The translations under genes and the position numbers were made by a program. Source: Pseudomonas alcaligenes (lineage in GTDB: Bacteria; Pseudomonadota; Gammaproteobacteria; Pseudomonadales; Pseudomonadaceae). From it: a stretch of 64,000 nt of DNA. Positions 46,201 through 54,118 of this stretch are shown in pieces. The notes under the pieces were generated by a model. It searched no databases, was not told the DNA's origin, and saw only the letters and a program-made list of their open reading frames with translations. Position 1 is the stretch's first letter, and every line of letters starts with the position of its first letter. The DNA lies in the NCBI RefSeq assembly GCF_014490745.1, contig NZ_LZEU01000001.1, positions 2,569,501 to 2,633,500 of the forward strand, given 5' to 3'.

Positions 46201-47926
46201 TACCGGCATCGGCATCACGGCCGAGCAACAGGCGCGCTTGTTCGCGCCATTTAGCCAGGCCGACAGTTCCATCGCCCGTCGTTTTGGTGGCACGGGTCTG
46301 GGGTTGGCGATTTCGAAACGGCTAGTGTCCCTCATGGGTGGGACCATCGCTGTTGACAGCGCGGTTGGCATCGGCAGCGAGTTCCGCGTTGTGCTTCGGT
46401 TTCCGCTTACGCGGCAGCAAAGCCAAGCCAGCGAAGACATCGCTCGCGCTCATGGAAACCTGCGCATCCTGGTCGTCGATGACAACCCGATCAGCCTTGG
46501 CTATCTATGCAAAATGATCACCAGCTGGCATTGGCAAGTCGATAGTGTGGGGTCCGGCAAGCAGGCGGTGGAGCGGGTGCGCACGCTGGCCCTACGCGAC
46601 GAATTCTATGATGCGGTTATCGCAGACTGGCAGATGCCCGAAATGGATGGTCTGCACACTCAGCGGGAAATCCGTGCGTTACTCCCGATGCGGCCCCTTT
46701 CCACTGTCATCATGGTCAGTGCCTTTAATCACAGCAGGCTCATGCAGACACCCGCATCGACAGACATCGATGCCGTACTGATTAAGCCCATCACCAGTTC
46801 CAGCCTGTTCGATACCCTGCATGAAGTGCAGGCGGCACGGATAGATCTGAATACTTCCGCCCACTCCGAGCGGGCGCACTTAGCAGCGGATAAGCCATTG
46901 CAAGGCGTGCACCTGCTGCTGGTCGAAGACAATCCAGTGAATCAGTTCGTAGCCAAGGGCATGCTAGAGCACGCCGGTGCTACCTTGGAGATCACCGACA
47001 ATGGCCAGCAGGCTGTCGACAGGTTACGTGCTGATCCGCAGCGTTATCAGCTCGTGCTCATGGACGTGCATATGCCGGTCATGGATGGCTTGACCGCCAC
47101 CCGGGTAATCCGCCATGAATTGCAACTGAGATTGCCGATACTGGCTATTTCCGCTGGGGTGCTGAGTTACGAACGCGAGCAGTGCACATCGGCTGGCATG
47201 GATGATTTCCTCGCCAAGCCCATCGATTGCGAGCTGATGCTGGCCACCATCCGTCAACACTTACCGCCGGTCACCCAGGCCGCCAATGCGCCGGCCCCCT
47301 CCTCCACGCCAACGGCCCCGACGCTTCTGGCCGAGAACCTTGCAGTCTTCGATGTCGGACCGTTGCTCAGCCTAGGCGAGGACGACCCCTCCTACCTTAA
47401 TACCCTCGTTGCCTTGGTCACGAGGACGGTAGCCAATGGACTCGCGCCCATTTCCGACGCGCATCGCGCATGGCAGGAAGGGCGGCATAGCGATGCGGCG
47501 AGGCTATTCCACACCTTGCGCAGCTCCTTGGGCACGCTAGGGGCAAAGCCTTTTGCCGCCACCACCCTGCAAATCGAACAAGCCATTAGCGACAACGACC
47601 GCGCCCGGGTCGATACGCTGTTTCCTGTGATCACACAGGATCTGGAAGCCACGCTGAGGGCCGCAGAACTCTGGCTTACAAGGCAAGCAGCCTGTGGAAC
47701 CAGCACAGATGTGCCCTTGGATTGCGATCTCGCCCAGACAACTCAGTTCCACGCCCTGCTGCAGCAACAAAATCTAGCTGCCTGCCAACTCTACAACCGC
47801 ATGCGATCTGCATTGTTTGCTGAACTGGGCAGCAATGATCGGGTCGTACTGGATCAGGCTATGGAGCAATTGGACTTTCAAGCGGCATTGGCGGTTATTC
47901 GGCCGATGCTGGAGGCGATGGAATGA
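43271..47926 (+). CDS. Large hybrid sensor histidine kinase (MASE1-CHASE-PAS-HisKA-HATPase-REC-REC-Hpt)
   Basis: This 1551-residue membrane kinase contains, in order, a multi-span MASE1 domain (residues 1-300), a periplasmic CHASE domain (about 340-590), a membrane span near 625, and a PAS domain (about 665-790). HisKA follows with His828 ([14 protein letters not shown]), then HATPase_c ([26 protein letters not shown]), REC1 with Asp1119 ([10 protein letters not shown]), REC2 with Asp1265 ([10 protein letters not shown]) and Hpt with His1414 ([13 protein letters not shown]). The complete phosphorelay would feed the GGDEF response regulator upstream. The signal is sensed in membrane or periplasm; its identity is unknown. 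Confidence 0.92.
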   Translation: MRYKALRPTTHVQWLVTLLALAGIYYAAARLGLLLAFANTNASPVWPPSGIALAALLLFGYRIWPGITIGAFAANFAVFAANHVAAGSTSVVVSLAIAIGNTLEAVIGCYLLHAWVKSEHFLATPLSVAQFVLITLLMCTVSAAIGTSSLILSGIAPEAAHTVIFTTWWLGDTAGIVMLTPLLVSWAARFEPPRAARSAVEMALSALALALVLLVLFGQHLPSDAGNRALVYLLLPAIAWTAYRYGLHGVTLVLLLVTGSAVWSTTQGYGPFATGTLNESLLTLEIFIALASVTGLVLAADLTERARALRRALGTVPFRQVRPQWLALLVSLGLTVLAWHFVASGTQAQAHDRFEYLVGDVQLRISERLKAYEQVLRSGQSLFRASTSVEREDWREFVLAQHVAQTYPGIQGIGYAKRFTAEQKAALEDSVRGEGFPDFRVWPAGEREEYAPVLFLEPFTGRNLRAFGFDMLTEPVRRAALTQARDSGRATLSGKVRLVQETNDDVQTGALLYLPVYRKGAPLATPAERSQALEGFVYSPFRMNDFMAGTLGTKTAEIAVQIFDGNETTESALMYSSGSLSAEQQAEYPNPLTRQTQISLAEHQWTLKVTTLPAFETSVDRQKSFVVLVGGSLISLLLFFVVRNLTTLRESAKTLAEQLTVAFTESEIRFGTLVNAASEFAIIATDVSGTIKIFNTGAEQMLGYRDADLVDQQTPSVLHVREEVEARGAELGQLLDGPVAGFDALVAMARQGRADTREWTYVRKDGSRLPVQLTVTAVRDSVDEIMGFLCIAKDISHEREAAQQLRDAMARAEEASRAKSDFVASMSHEIRTPMNAVLGITHLLSSTPLSTDQRKYLQMLRGSGEFLLVILNDVLDFSKLEAGHLTVDPAPFRLDDVLSALATVMSVNAAHKDLELVIGVEPDVPDALIGDAQRLQQVLVNLIGNAIKFTEQGEVALLVQRVGSDAETASLCFRVRDTGIGITAEQQARLFAPFSQADSSIARRFGGTGLGLAISKRLVSLMGGTIAVDSAVGIGSEFRVVLRFPLTRQQSQASEDIARAHGNLRILVVDDNPISLGYLCKMITSWHWQVDSVGSGKQAVERVRTLALRDEFYDAVIADWQMPEMDGLHTQREIRALLPMRPLSTVIMVSAFNHSRLMQTPASTDIDAVLIKPITSSSLFDTLHEVQAARIDLNTSAHSERAHLAADKPLQGVHLLLVEDNPVNQFVAKGMLEHAGATLEITDNGQQAVDRLRADPQRYQLVLMDVHMPVMDGLTATRVIRHELQLRLPILAISAGVLSYEREQCTSAGMDDFLAKPIDCELMLATIRQHLPPVTQAANAPAPSSTPTAPTLLAENLAVFDVGPLLSLGEDDPSYLNTLVALVTRTVANGLAPISDAHRAWQEGRHSDAARLFHTLRSSLGTLGAKPFAATTLQIEQAISDNDRARVDTLFPVITQDLEATLRAAELWLTRQAACGTSTDVPLDCDLAQTTQFHALLQQQNLAACQLYNRMRSALFAELGSNDRVVLDQAMEQLDFQAALAVIRPMLEAME

Positions 47927-48008
47927 CCGGTAGATTGATTAGTCTCAAGTGAGAACAGTTGTGAGTGGCTATGCTTCAGGGTTGCCGGAGCCCCTAGCTG
48001 CCACAACC

Positions 48009-48119
48009 AACACCGTGATCATTCGGCTGCTGAACAACCCCAAACGCCGGCACAGCAGCGCTATGCAGCTATATCCGGTGGAGTTTGAAAATGACTATGC
48101 AGGGGTAGGCCAAGCATAG
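48009..48119 (+). mobile_element. IS3-family OrfB C-terminal fragment
   Basis: The frame reads NTVIIRLLNNPKRRHSSAMQ, LYPVEFENDYAGVGQA and a stop. The NPKRRHSS and PVEFE blocks are hallmarks of the C-terminus of IS3-type OrfB. No start, inverted repeat or upstream catalytic part is present. The rest of the 47927-48247 gap shows nothing recognisable. It differs from the IS3 fragment at 42038. Confidence 0.65.
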
Positions 48120-48247
48120 GCCAGAGATGCCTACACGGGGGTAGCCCAAAGCACATCGTCTGCAGTCGATCATCCGGCTCGATCACGGCTGCCGCAGCAA
48201 TACCATAAGCGAAAGCGTTGCTAATAGCCTGGTATTCGCCGACACCA

Positions 48248-49513
48248 TTATCGCTCTTCTTGCCAATCCAGATCGCAGCAGAAAACATAGAGTGTGCCGC
48301 CGACCTTGACGGTCTGCGACAGCGTGATGCACATGCACGCATCCGTTACCGACAGATAGGGTCGGCTGATCTGAATGACCCCAGGTTGTTTCAGCGCCCG
48401 GTAATGGTAGTGCTTGTGTGACCAGTTGGCATTACCCCCACCCAACAAGGGCGCAAAGCGCGCATTCCGCTGCTGCCGGTAGCGCGGGGCCGACACCTGG
48501 TATCCTGCCTCATTGAGCAGATAACTTCGAGTCGTGCGTGGATCAGTGAAGAGCTGGGTGCTGCTCTGGTCAAAACTCTGGTGGCCGGCAAAGTCCGCCA
48601 CGGCCTGCTGGAACAGGCCCTCAATTTCCCGCACATAGTGCTGCATGTCTGCGTGGTGTTTGACGCTTGCCAGATGCTGGCCACGGAGCAGGTCACCGAA
48701 GGTATCGGTAAAGTTCTGAGCGATGTTGATGCGGGCCTGCGGTTTGGCAAAATAGAAGCCCTGCACCATGTCGGCGTCGGCCGCAGTGGCCACCAATGCC
48801 TCGTGTTCTGTTTCCACCCCCTCTACCACCACCAGGCTGCCGGCTTCGTGCAGCAAGCTGACTATGCCGGTAAGAATCCGCTCCACCCGGCGGTAACGGC
48901 CAGCATCCTGGATCAGGCGGCGATCGATCTTGACGATGTCGGGTTCCAGATCCCAGATGCGGTCGAAGTTGGAGTGTCCTGCACCAAAGTCATCGATGGC
49001 GATCAGGCAGCCCAACTGACGGAAATAGCGGATGAACCGCTTCAACTGGGCAGGGTCACTGACCTCACTTTCAATGACCTCTATCACCAGCCGATGCGCT
49101 GGAATTCCGGATGCTTGGAGCAGATCCTGGGTAAAGCCGATATCCGGTCGCTCGGTGACCAGGTACTGCGAGTTCAGATTGAGGAACAGCCAGGCTTGAC
49201 CACTATCCTGGCGGGCAAAATTGCGCACATGTAAGGTCCGGCAGGTGCGATCCAACTCCAGACATTCCTTGCCATTACCCGGCATAGCAAGCAGGGTCGC
49301 CGGCGACACCACCGAGCCATCGTCATGGTGTGCGCGAATCAGCCCCTCGTAGCCGACCGCATGGCCATGGGCAATGCTGAAAATGGGCTGGAAGTGGCTA
49401 GTGAGTGACAGGTCACGATAGCGGGTACAGACCATTGGAGCGGCCGGCGGGTTGCAGTGGCGGGCGGGCAGAGCTTTGTGGTTGTGGTGCAGCAGCTGGC
49501 GAGTAGCTAGCAT
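48248..49513 (-). CDS. EAL-domain c-di-GMP phosphodiesterase with C-terminal sensor-like domain
   Basis: This 421-residue protein has an EAL domain at about residues 35-270 with the signature as YEGLIR, and the metal/catalytic motifs LNLNSQYL, EVIESEV, DDFGAGHSN, VKIDR and EGVETE all present, so it should be active. Residues 280-421 form a separate domain (FTDPRTTRSYLLNEAGYQVS) resembling a cytoplasmic PAS/GAF-like or cache-like fold. It is the last gene of the chemoreceptor-NIT-EAL operon, 10 bases after the NIT gene. It opposes the cyclase encoded at 42320. Confidence 0.9.
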   Translation of the reverse strand: MLATRQLLHHNHKALPARHCNPPAAPMVCTRYRDLSLTSHFQPIFSIAHGHAVGYEGLIRAHHDDGSVVSPATLLAMPGNGKECLELDRTCRTLHVRNFARQDSGQAWLFLNLNSQYLVTERPDIGFTQDLLQASGIPAHRLVIEVIESEVSDPAQLKRFIRYFRQLGCLIAIDDFGAGHSNFDRIWDLEPDIVKIDRRLIQDAGRYRRVERILTGIVSLLHEAGSLVVVEGVETEHEALVATAADADMVQGFYFAKPQARINIAQNFTDTFGDLLRGQHLASVKHHADMQHYVREIEGLFQQAVADFAGHQSFDQSSTQLFTDPRTTRSYLLNEAGYQVSAPRYRQQRNARFAPLLGGGNANWSHKHYHYRALKQPGVIQISRPYLSVTDACMCITLSQTVKVGGTLYVFCCDLDWQEER

Positions 49514-49523
49514 CCTGAGTTCC

Positions 49524-50381
49524 TCAGCGGGGCTGTAGCTGAGTCAACGCCATATCTACCAGAGCCAGCAGCTCATCGATGGCGAGGGTGGCGTGTTGGA
49601 AGTAAGTCTTTGCGGCAATAGTGGGTCGTTCCTGGCTGAGCAGCTCCTGCTCAATACAGCGCAGGAAATCCGCTACCACCCGCTCGCGCTGCGGCAGACT
49701 AGAGATTTTGGTCTGCGGATGCTCGGCGGCATGACGTTGCAAGGTGGCAAAGGCCGCACCTGCCAGCAGCTGAATTTTCTGGTACAGAAAACGCAACCTC
49801 ACTCGCTGCTCGGCACTGCTGTGACCGGCTGCTGCGATGCCAGTGCCCAGGGCGCGGGCCTGGCCCGCCCACTCTGCCGCCTGCACCACTTCCCGCCAGA
49901 TGCAGGGTAGGTAGCCCAGCGCTGCCCGGCCCTCGCTCAGATCGACTTCGCAGGCCACATCCTGCATCAGAAAAATGCTGTTGCGAATGATCAGGTGATG
50001 CTGCGCCAGATTGTTCACCGCGTCTGTATTGCGCCCTTCGCGCAGACGCGACCAGTGATCGAACAAACCATTCCAGGTGTCCCGGTGCGTGCTGTCGAGC
50101 TCCTGCGCGGCACGGATATGCTGATCCAGTCCTTGGCGCGCGGCGACAAGATCCTGACTCAGGCTGGCATCGCCGCAGAGCACGCCATTGCTCAGGCCAC
50201 GATGGCGCTGAAACCCGGATATCAGCGCGCGCAGCAGAGCCAGTTGGCGGATGTTCATCCGCATATGCTGTTGATGTTGCCGCTGCTGGCGTCGATGCAG
50301 GCCGTAGAACAGTAGGGTTAGTACGGCTATGGCCGCGGCACCGGTCAGCAAGAGCAACGGCAGTCCGTATGATCCACGCAT
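49524..50381 (-). CDS. NIT-domain-like membrane-anchored protein
   Basis: This 285-residue protein has one N-terminal membrane helix (LPLLLLTGAAAIAVLTLLFY) and then an all-helical region with the NIT hallmarks LALLRALISGFQRHRGLSNG near residue 50 and a second helical bundle (LGYLPCIWREVVQAAEWAGQ). NIT domains sense nitrate or nitrite in receptors and antiterminators. Here the domain stands alone, 5 bases after the chemoreceptor stop and 10 bases before the EAL start. It may be the sensory partner of both neighbours. The ligand is not established. Confidence 0.7.
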   Translation of the reverse strand: MRGSYGLPLLLLTGAAAIAVLTLLFYGLHRRQQRQHQQHMRMNIRQLALLRALISGFQRHRGLSNGVLCGDASLSQDLVAARQGLDQHIRAAQELDSTHRDTWNGLFDHWSRLREGRNTDAVNNLAQHHLIIRNSIFLMQDVACEVDLSEGRAALGYLPCIWREVVQAAEWAGQARALGTGIAAAGHSSAEQRVRLRFLYQKIQLLAGAAFATLQRHAAEHPQTKISSLPQRERVVADFLRCIEQELLSQERPTIAAKTYFQHATLAIDELLALVDMALTQLQPR

Positions 50382-50386
50382 GGCTA

Positions 50387-51520
50387 CTACTCCGTCAGAT
50401 GAGCCAGATGATGGGAGATGGTGCGGGCCTGATCGGCCGCCCTGAGGTTGTCGACATTGCCCTGACGAACGCGGTCGGCCAGTTCGGCGATTTCCGCAAC
50501 GGCCTTGCCCTGTTGTTCGGTACTGACCGCCACCTGATCCACCTGCTCGGTCAACTGCAGAGTTCGCCGCTGCACCTGGTCGAGCAGCGTGCGCACCGCC
50601 TCCGAACTGTGGGCACTGCGGTGGGCCAGATCGGTCAAGTCGGCCACCTGCAGCGTTGCGCCGTTGATGTGCCGTTGTACCGACTCAATGTTCCGGCTGA
50701 TTTCTGCCGCCGACTCCTGGCTGTGCAGGGCCAGACGACGCACTTCATCGGCCACCACGGCGAATCCGCGCCCGCTCTCCCCCGCTCGGGCCGCTTCGAT
50801 GGCGGCATTCAGCGCGAGCAGATTGGTTTGGTCAGCAATGCCACGGATGGTGCCGGACATTTCATTGATGGTGTGCGAGTTGGTGTTCAGTTGCAGGATC
50901 AGTTCGTTGGTGGTGATGGCCTGCTGCGCCATCTCGGACAACTGCCGCACCAGCTTGGTGAGCTGATCGATGCCATCGGCCAACTGCTCGCTGGCCAGTA
51001 TGCTGGTCTGTCGGGACTCATCGGCCAACGCTGCCACCTGCACAATGCTCACATTCAATTGCTCGACCGCCGCTGCCGCGGTGCTGGCTGCTGCGCTTTG
51101 CCCTTCTGCGTTACGGGTCACCAGCACAGCACTCTGCTCGAGCTCTTGTGACGAGTGGGAGATTTCATCCAGACGCTGTTGCAACAGTTGTTGTTGGCGT
51201 TGCTGCCGATTCAGCCACTGCTGCAAACTTCTGCCAATCGACTGCAGCAGCTGCCACTCGGGAGCGCTGGCCGACTCCAGGGCGGCATCCGGGATGGAGG
51301 CTGCGCAATAGAGTTGCAACTGCCCGACCTCCCGCCACAGCAGCCACAGGCTGGATATAGCTAGGTACGCCAGTACCGCCCAGAGCCCCCCCGACGGCCA
51401 TGTCGGAAACGCCAGCGTGACAGTGGCGCCCGCCAACGTAATACCGAGCAGCGTGCGGATCATGCCAACGATGCCCAGTTCGCGCAGCAGCAAGAGCGCT
51501 GGGTAGGTAAGCCACTTCAT
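50387..51520 (-). CDS. Chemoreceptor without a periplasmic ligand domain
   Basis: This 377-residue protein has two close membrane helices in residues 10-60 with almost no periplasmic loop, a short coiled coil, then the methyl-accepting signalling tip [23 protein letters not shown] around residue 235-255. There is no HAMP or sensor domain. I chose the ATG at 51520, which has GGAGAG 7 bases upstream. It starts an operon with the NIT and EAL genes. Signals probably arrive from the cytoplasm, membrane or a partner protein. Confidence 0.85.
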   Translation of the reverse strand: MKWLTYPALLLLRELGIVGMIRTLLGITLAGATVTLAFPTWPSGGLWAVLAYLAISSLWLLWREVGQLQLYCAASIPDAALESASAPEWQLLQSIGRSLQQWLNRQQRQQQLLQQRLDEISHSSQELEQSAVLVTRNAEGQSAAASTAAAAVEQLNVSIVQVAALADESRQTSILASEQLADGIDQLTKLVRQLSEMAQQAITTNELILQLNTNSHTINEMSGTIRGIADQTNLLALNAAIEAARAGESGRGFAVVADEVRRLALHSQESAAEISRNIESVQRHINGATLQVADLTDLAHRSAHSSEAVRTLLDQVQRRTLQLTEQVDQVAVSTEQQGKAVAEIAELADRVRQGNVDNLRAADQARTISHHLAHLTE

Positions 51521-51584
51521 GTGTCGACTCTCCAATCAGTAGCCCAAAGAACGTCTGAAATCGCTTGTGGATCGGCAGAGATCG

Positions 51585-52208
51585 CTAGGACTGTCGGTTC
51601 CGTAGTCCGAGCTGAATTACGGTTATGGCCGCCTGTACCAGCGACTCTCGGCTGATCGTTTCTGATCTCAGAGCGTCATCTCGCAAGGCCAGACTTAAGA
51701 GGCCATTCATCATTGCCCAGACAGCGTTAGTGGCGCTCTCGGGATCAATGTCCGGGCTGGCCCACTCACTGGCAATTCCGCCTCGAATGATGGAGGTTAA
51801 GTGCGCAATTTGCTCCTGAGCCATTGCCCCGATGCGGGAGATAGCCTCTGGCTCCTCTGGAGGGTTGGCCAAAATTCGGAACTGATGTGGACGATCGAAT
51901 GCGAAGTTCACATAGGCATTGAATATCCGAAGCCCACGTTCTTCAGGTGTGCCTTTCCCTTCATACGCCTTATCGACGTAAGCACGATTCTCCTCCATTG
52001 ACCTTTCTGCAATGGCTATTAACAGCGCTGGTTTACCGCCCACGCGGTTGTAGACCGTCTGTAGGGACACATCGGCACGCCGCGCCACCTCATCAGCTGT
52101 CACAGCTGCCGCCCCGCCCTCGATCAGAAGCGTTTCAGCAATCTCAATTAGGTTACGGCGCATATCAGCGGCGCGGCGCTGGGTACGGGTCAGATTCACG
52201 ATTGTCAT
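51585..52208 (-). CDS. TetR-family repressor, copy 2
   Basis: This 207-residue protein begins MTIVNLTRTQRRAADMRRNL at 52208 and is very similar to copy 1 at 38018: by eye about four residues in five are identical, with the helix-turn-helix unchanged. Differences cluster in the C-terminal ligand pocket region (SEWASPDIDPESATNAVWAM), so the effector may differ while the DNA site is shared. It is divergent from the hydrolase at 52323. Confidence 0.9.
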   Translation of the reverse strand: MTIVNLTRTQRRAADMRRNLIEIAETLLIEGGAAAVTADEVARRADVSLQTVYNRVGGKPALLIAIAERSMEENRAYVDKAYEGKGTPEERGLRIFNAYVNFAFDRPHQFRILANPPEEPEAISRIGAMAQEQIAHLTSIIRGGIASEWASPDIDPESATNAVWAMMNGLLSLALRDDALRSETISRESLVQAAITVIQLGLRNRQS

Positions 52209-52233
52209 GCTGTTGACGCTGTCATGCCCAGCC

Positions 52234-52282
52234 ATTAGAGTTCTATCAAACGTTGGAGCATTCTACAACGTTGGAGTCAAAA
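52234..52282. promoter_or_regulatory. Candidate TetR operator region, copy 2
   Basis: The 49 bases align without gaps to 38668-38716. Two direct copies of AACGTTGGAG occur 18 bp apart, each with a symmetrical AACGTT core. Given identical recognition helices, either TetR copy could bind either region. Confidence 0.55.
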
Positions 52283-52322
52283 ATAAATCTAAAACCTGAC
52301 TCTTTCTCCAGGATCGTGACCA

Positions 52323-53216
52323 ATGCAACGTCTTGATGTTCAATTTTCATCCGAAGATAGCCTCTGTAGGGCTTGGCTCTATCTGCCAGAAACCCCAAAG
52401 CCGGCCCCAGTAATCGTCATGGCACATGGCCTGGGTGGCACACGCGCTGCGCGGCTGGACGTCTATGCTGATCGCTTTCGTGAGCTTGGCTATGCGTGCC
52501 TGGTTTTCGACTACAGGTATTTCGGCGATAGCGAGGGTGAGCCGCGCCAGCTATTGGATGTGAATAAGCAGTTGCAGGACTGGACGGCAGCTGTCGCTTT
52601 TGCACGAACGCGCAAAGATGTAGATGGGCGAAGGGTCGTGCTCTGGGGGACTTCCTTTAGCGGGGGGCATGTTCTCTCGATCGCAGCTGACGATCAGCGA
52701 ATCGCTGCGATAATTTCACAGTGCCCGTTTACCGACGGCATGGCTTCCAGCATGGCCGTTAGCCCGAAGACCGCAGTCAAGGTGACCATACAAGCCATCA
52801 AAGACCAGATAGGTTCTTGGTGTGGTGCGTCACCTGTAATGATTGCGATAGTCGGAAAACCAGGCTCTACAGCAATGATGACGGCACCAGACTGCGAGAG
52901 CGGTTATCTCGGACTGGTTCCCACAGAAGATGCGGCCCGCTCCCCCAATTACGTCGCAGCACGCATTGCGCTTCAGATCCTCTTCTATTTTCCTGGCCGC
53001 AAAACCCCACAAATTCACTGCCCGGTGCTGTTTTGCGTTTGTGAAAACGATTCAGTGGCGCCTGCGGGCGCCACGCTTCGCCATGCCCGTCGAACACCCC
53101 AAGGAGAGATCAGTATCTACAAGGAGGGGCATTTCGATATCTATTCAGGCGAGTCCTATGAGCGCGCTATTGGCGCTCAAATCGACTTTCTGCAACGCAG
53201 CGTCCCCCTGAAGTGA
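52323..53216 (+). CDS. Alpha/beta hydrolase, paralogue C
   Basis: This 297-residue protein is colinear with paralogue B at 38749 and shares AHGLGGTR, the nucleophile elbow GTSFSGGHV, Asp in CENDSVAP and His in EGHFDIYSG. The cap region (SPKTAVKVTIQAIKDQIGSW) differs most between the two, which would change substrate choice. It has the same 10-base spacing to the SDR gene downstream. Confidence 0.9.
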   Translation: MQRLDVQFSSEDSLCRAWLYLPETPKPAPVIVMAHGLGGTRAARLDVYADRFRELGYACLVFDYRYFGDSEGEPRQLLDVNKQLQDWTAAVAFARTRKDVDGRRVVLWGTSFSGGHVLSIAADDQRIAAIISQCPFTDGMASSMAVSPKTAVKVTIQAIKDQIGSWCGASPVMIAIVGKPGSTAMMTAPDCESGYLGLVPTEDAARSPNYVAARIALQILFYFPGRKTPQIHCPVLFCVCENDSVAPAGATLRHARRTPQGEISIYKEGHFDIYSGESYERAIGAQIDFLQRSVPLK

Positions 53217-53226
53217 GGAGCGAACA

Positions 53227-54063
53227 ATGACCCATTACAATCTCGATGGTCGTGTTGTTGCGATCACGGGTTCGACCGGCGAACTAGGCTCCGCTGTATG
53301 CAAGGCATTGATTGACAGGGGCGCTAAGATTGCGCTGTTTGACATGGATGAAACGGCGGTGGAGGCGCAGGCCATAGCGCTAGGAAATAACACCCGTGCC
53401 TGGCAAGTGGATGTCTGCTCCATGGAAAGCATTGAAAAGGCAATGGAGGAAGCGGCAACACACTTCGGTGGTATTGACGTAGCCATTGCCAATGCGGGGG
53501 TGACAACATTTGAGCCCCTCATTTCCGGGAGCCCCAAGCGCTTCGAACGTGTCATCGATGTCAATCTTGTTGGGGTATGGCGAACCTTCCGTGCCGCCGT
53601 CGCCCATGTTGAAAAGCGCAAAGGCTATTTAATGGCTATATCGCCCCTGGCTGCCTTTAGCCATTCACCACCACATGCCTCTTACACCTCTAGCAAGGCA
53701 GGTGTCTGGGCAATGTGCGACAGCATTCGCTTGGAGCTGCGCCACATGGGTGTGGGAGTAGGCAGTGCCCATCCTACGCTTATTCATACACCACGAATGA
53801 ATACAACGTTTGAGAGCCCGGCCGGCAACAAGATTTGGAAAGGAAACAAGACGAAGCTCTTCAAGATGGTGTCTCTGGGGCCCGCTGTTAACAGCATCGT
53901 AACGGGCATAGAGAAACGATCAGACATGATGTTCATCCCCGGCGAGAACTCAATAATGGCGCAGTCACCACGAGTCTTCCGGAAAATACTGGAAGCGATA
54001 GAGTTCAAAGACCATGAGGTAGCCGCAATGGTTGATGCAGGTAGGCCAGAACCGCCGAAATAG
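53227..54063 (+). CDS. Short-chain dehydrogenase/reductase-like protein, copy 2, lacking the catalytic serine
   Basis: This 278-residue protein is colinear with the SDR at 39653 and keeps TGSTGELG, IANAG, Tyr153 and Lys157 (SYTSSK). Position 140 is Pro (codon CCC at 53644) instead of the catalytic Ser (TCC in copy 1), giving AISPLAAF. Gly19 of the nucleotide loop is also Glu. Loss of the Ser usually abolishes or strongly lowers SDR activity, so this copy may be inactive, or be a binding or regulatory protein. The frame is otherwise intact. Confidence 0.88.
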   Translation: MTHYNLDGRVVAITGSTGELGSAVCKALIDRGAKIALFDMDETAVEAQAIALGNNTRAWQVDVCSMESIEKAMEEAATHFGGIDVAIANAGVTTFEPLISGSPKRFERVIDVNLVGVWRTFRAAVAHVEKRKGYLMAISPLAAFSHSPPHASYTSSKAGVWAMCDSIRLELRHMGVGVGSAHPTLIHTPRMNTTFESPAGNKIWKGNKTKLFKMVSLGPAVNSIVTGIEKRSDMMFIPGENSIMAQSPRVFRKILEAIEFKDHEVAAMVDAGRPEPPK

Positions 54064-54118
54064 AGCTGCCATCCCAGCTCAAATGAGTAGTGACAGGCGT
54101 GCGGCTCTGGCGGTGATG

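Noticed and set aside
29681..48119. A composite transposon bounded by IS3 copies
   Set aside because: The IS3 pieces at 29681, 42038 and 48009 belong to different elements or different parts and lack matching ends, so they cannot bound one transposon.
48061..48342. Minus-strand open frame of 93 codons after the EAL gene
   Set aside because: It overlaps the end of the EAL gene in another frame and covers the IS3 fragment on the opposite strand, with low-complexity Arg/Ser content.
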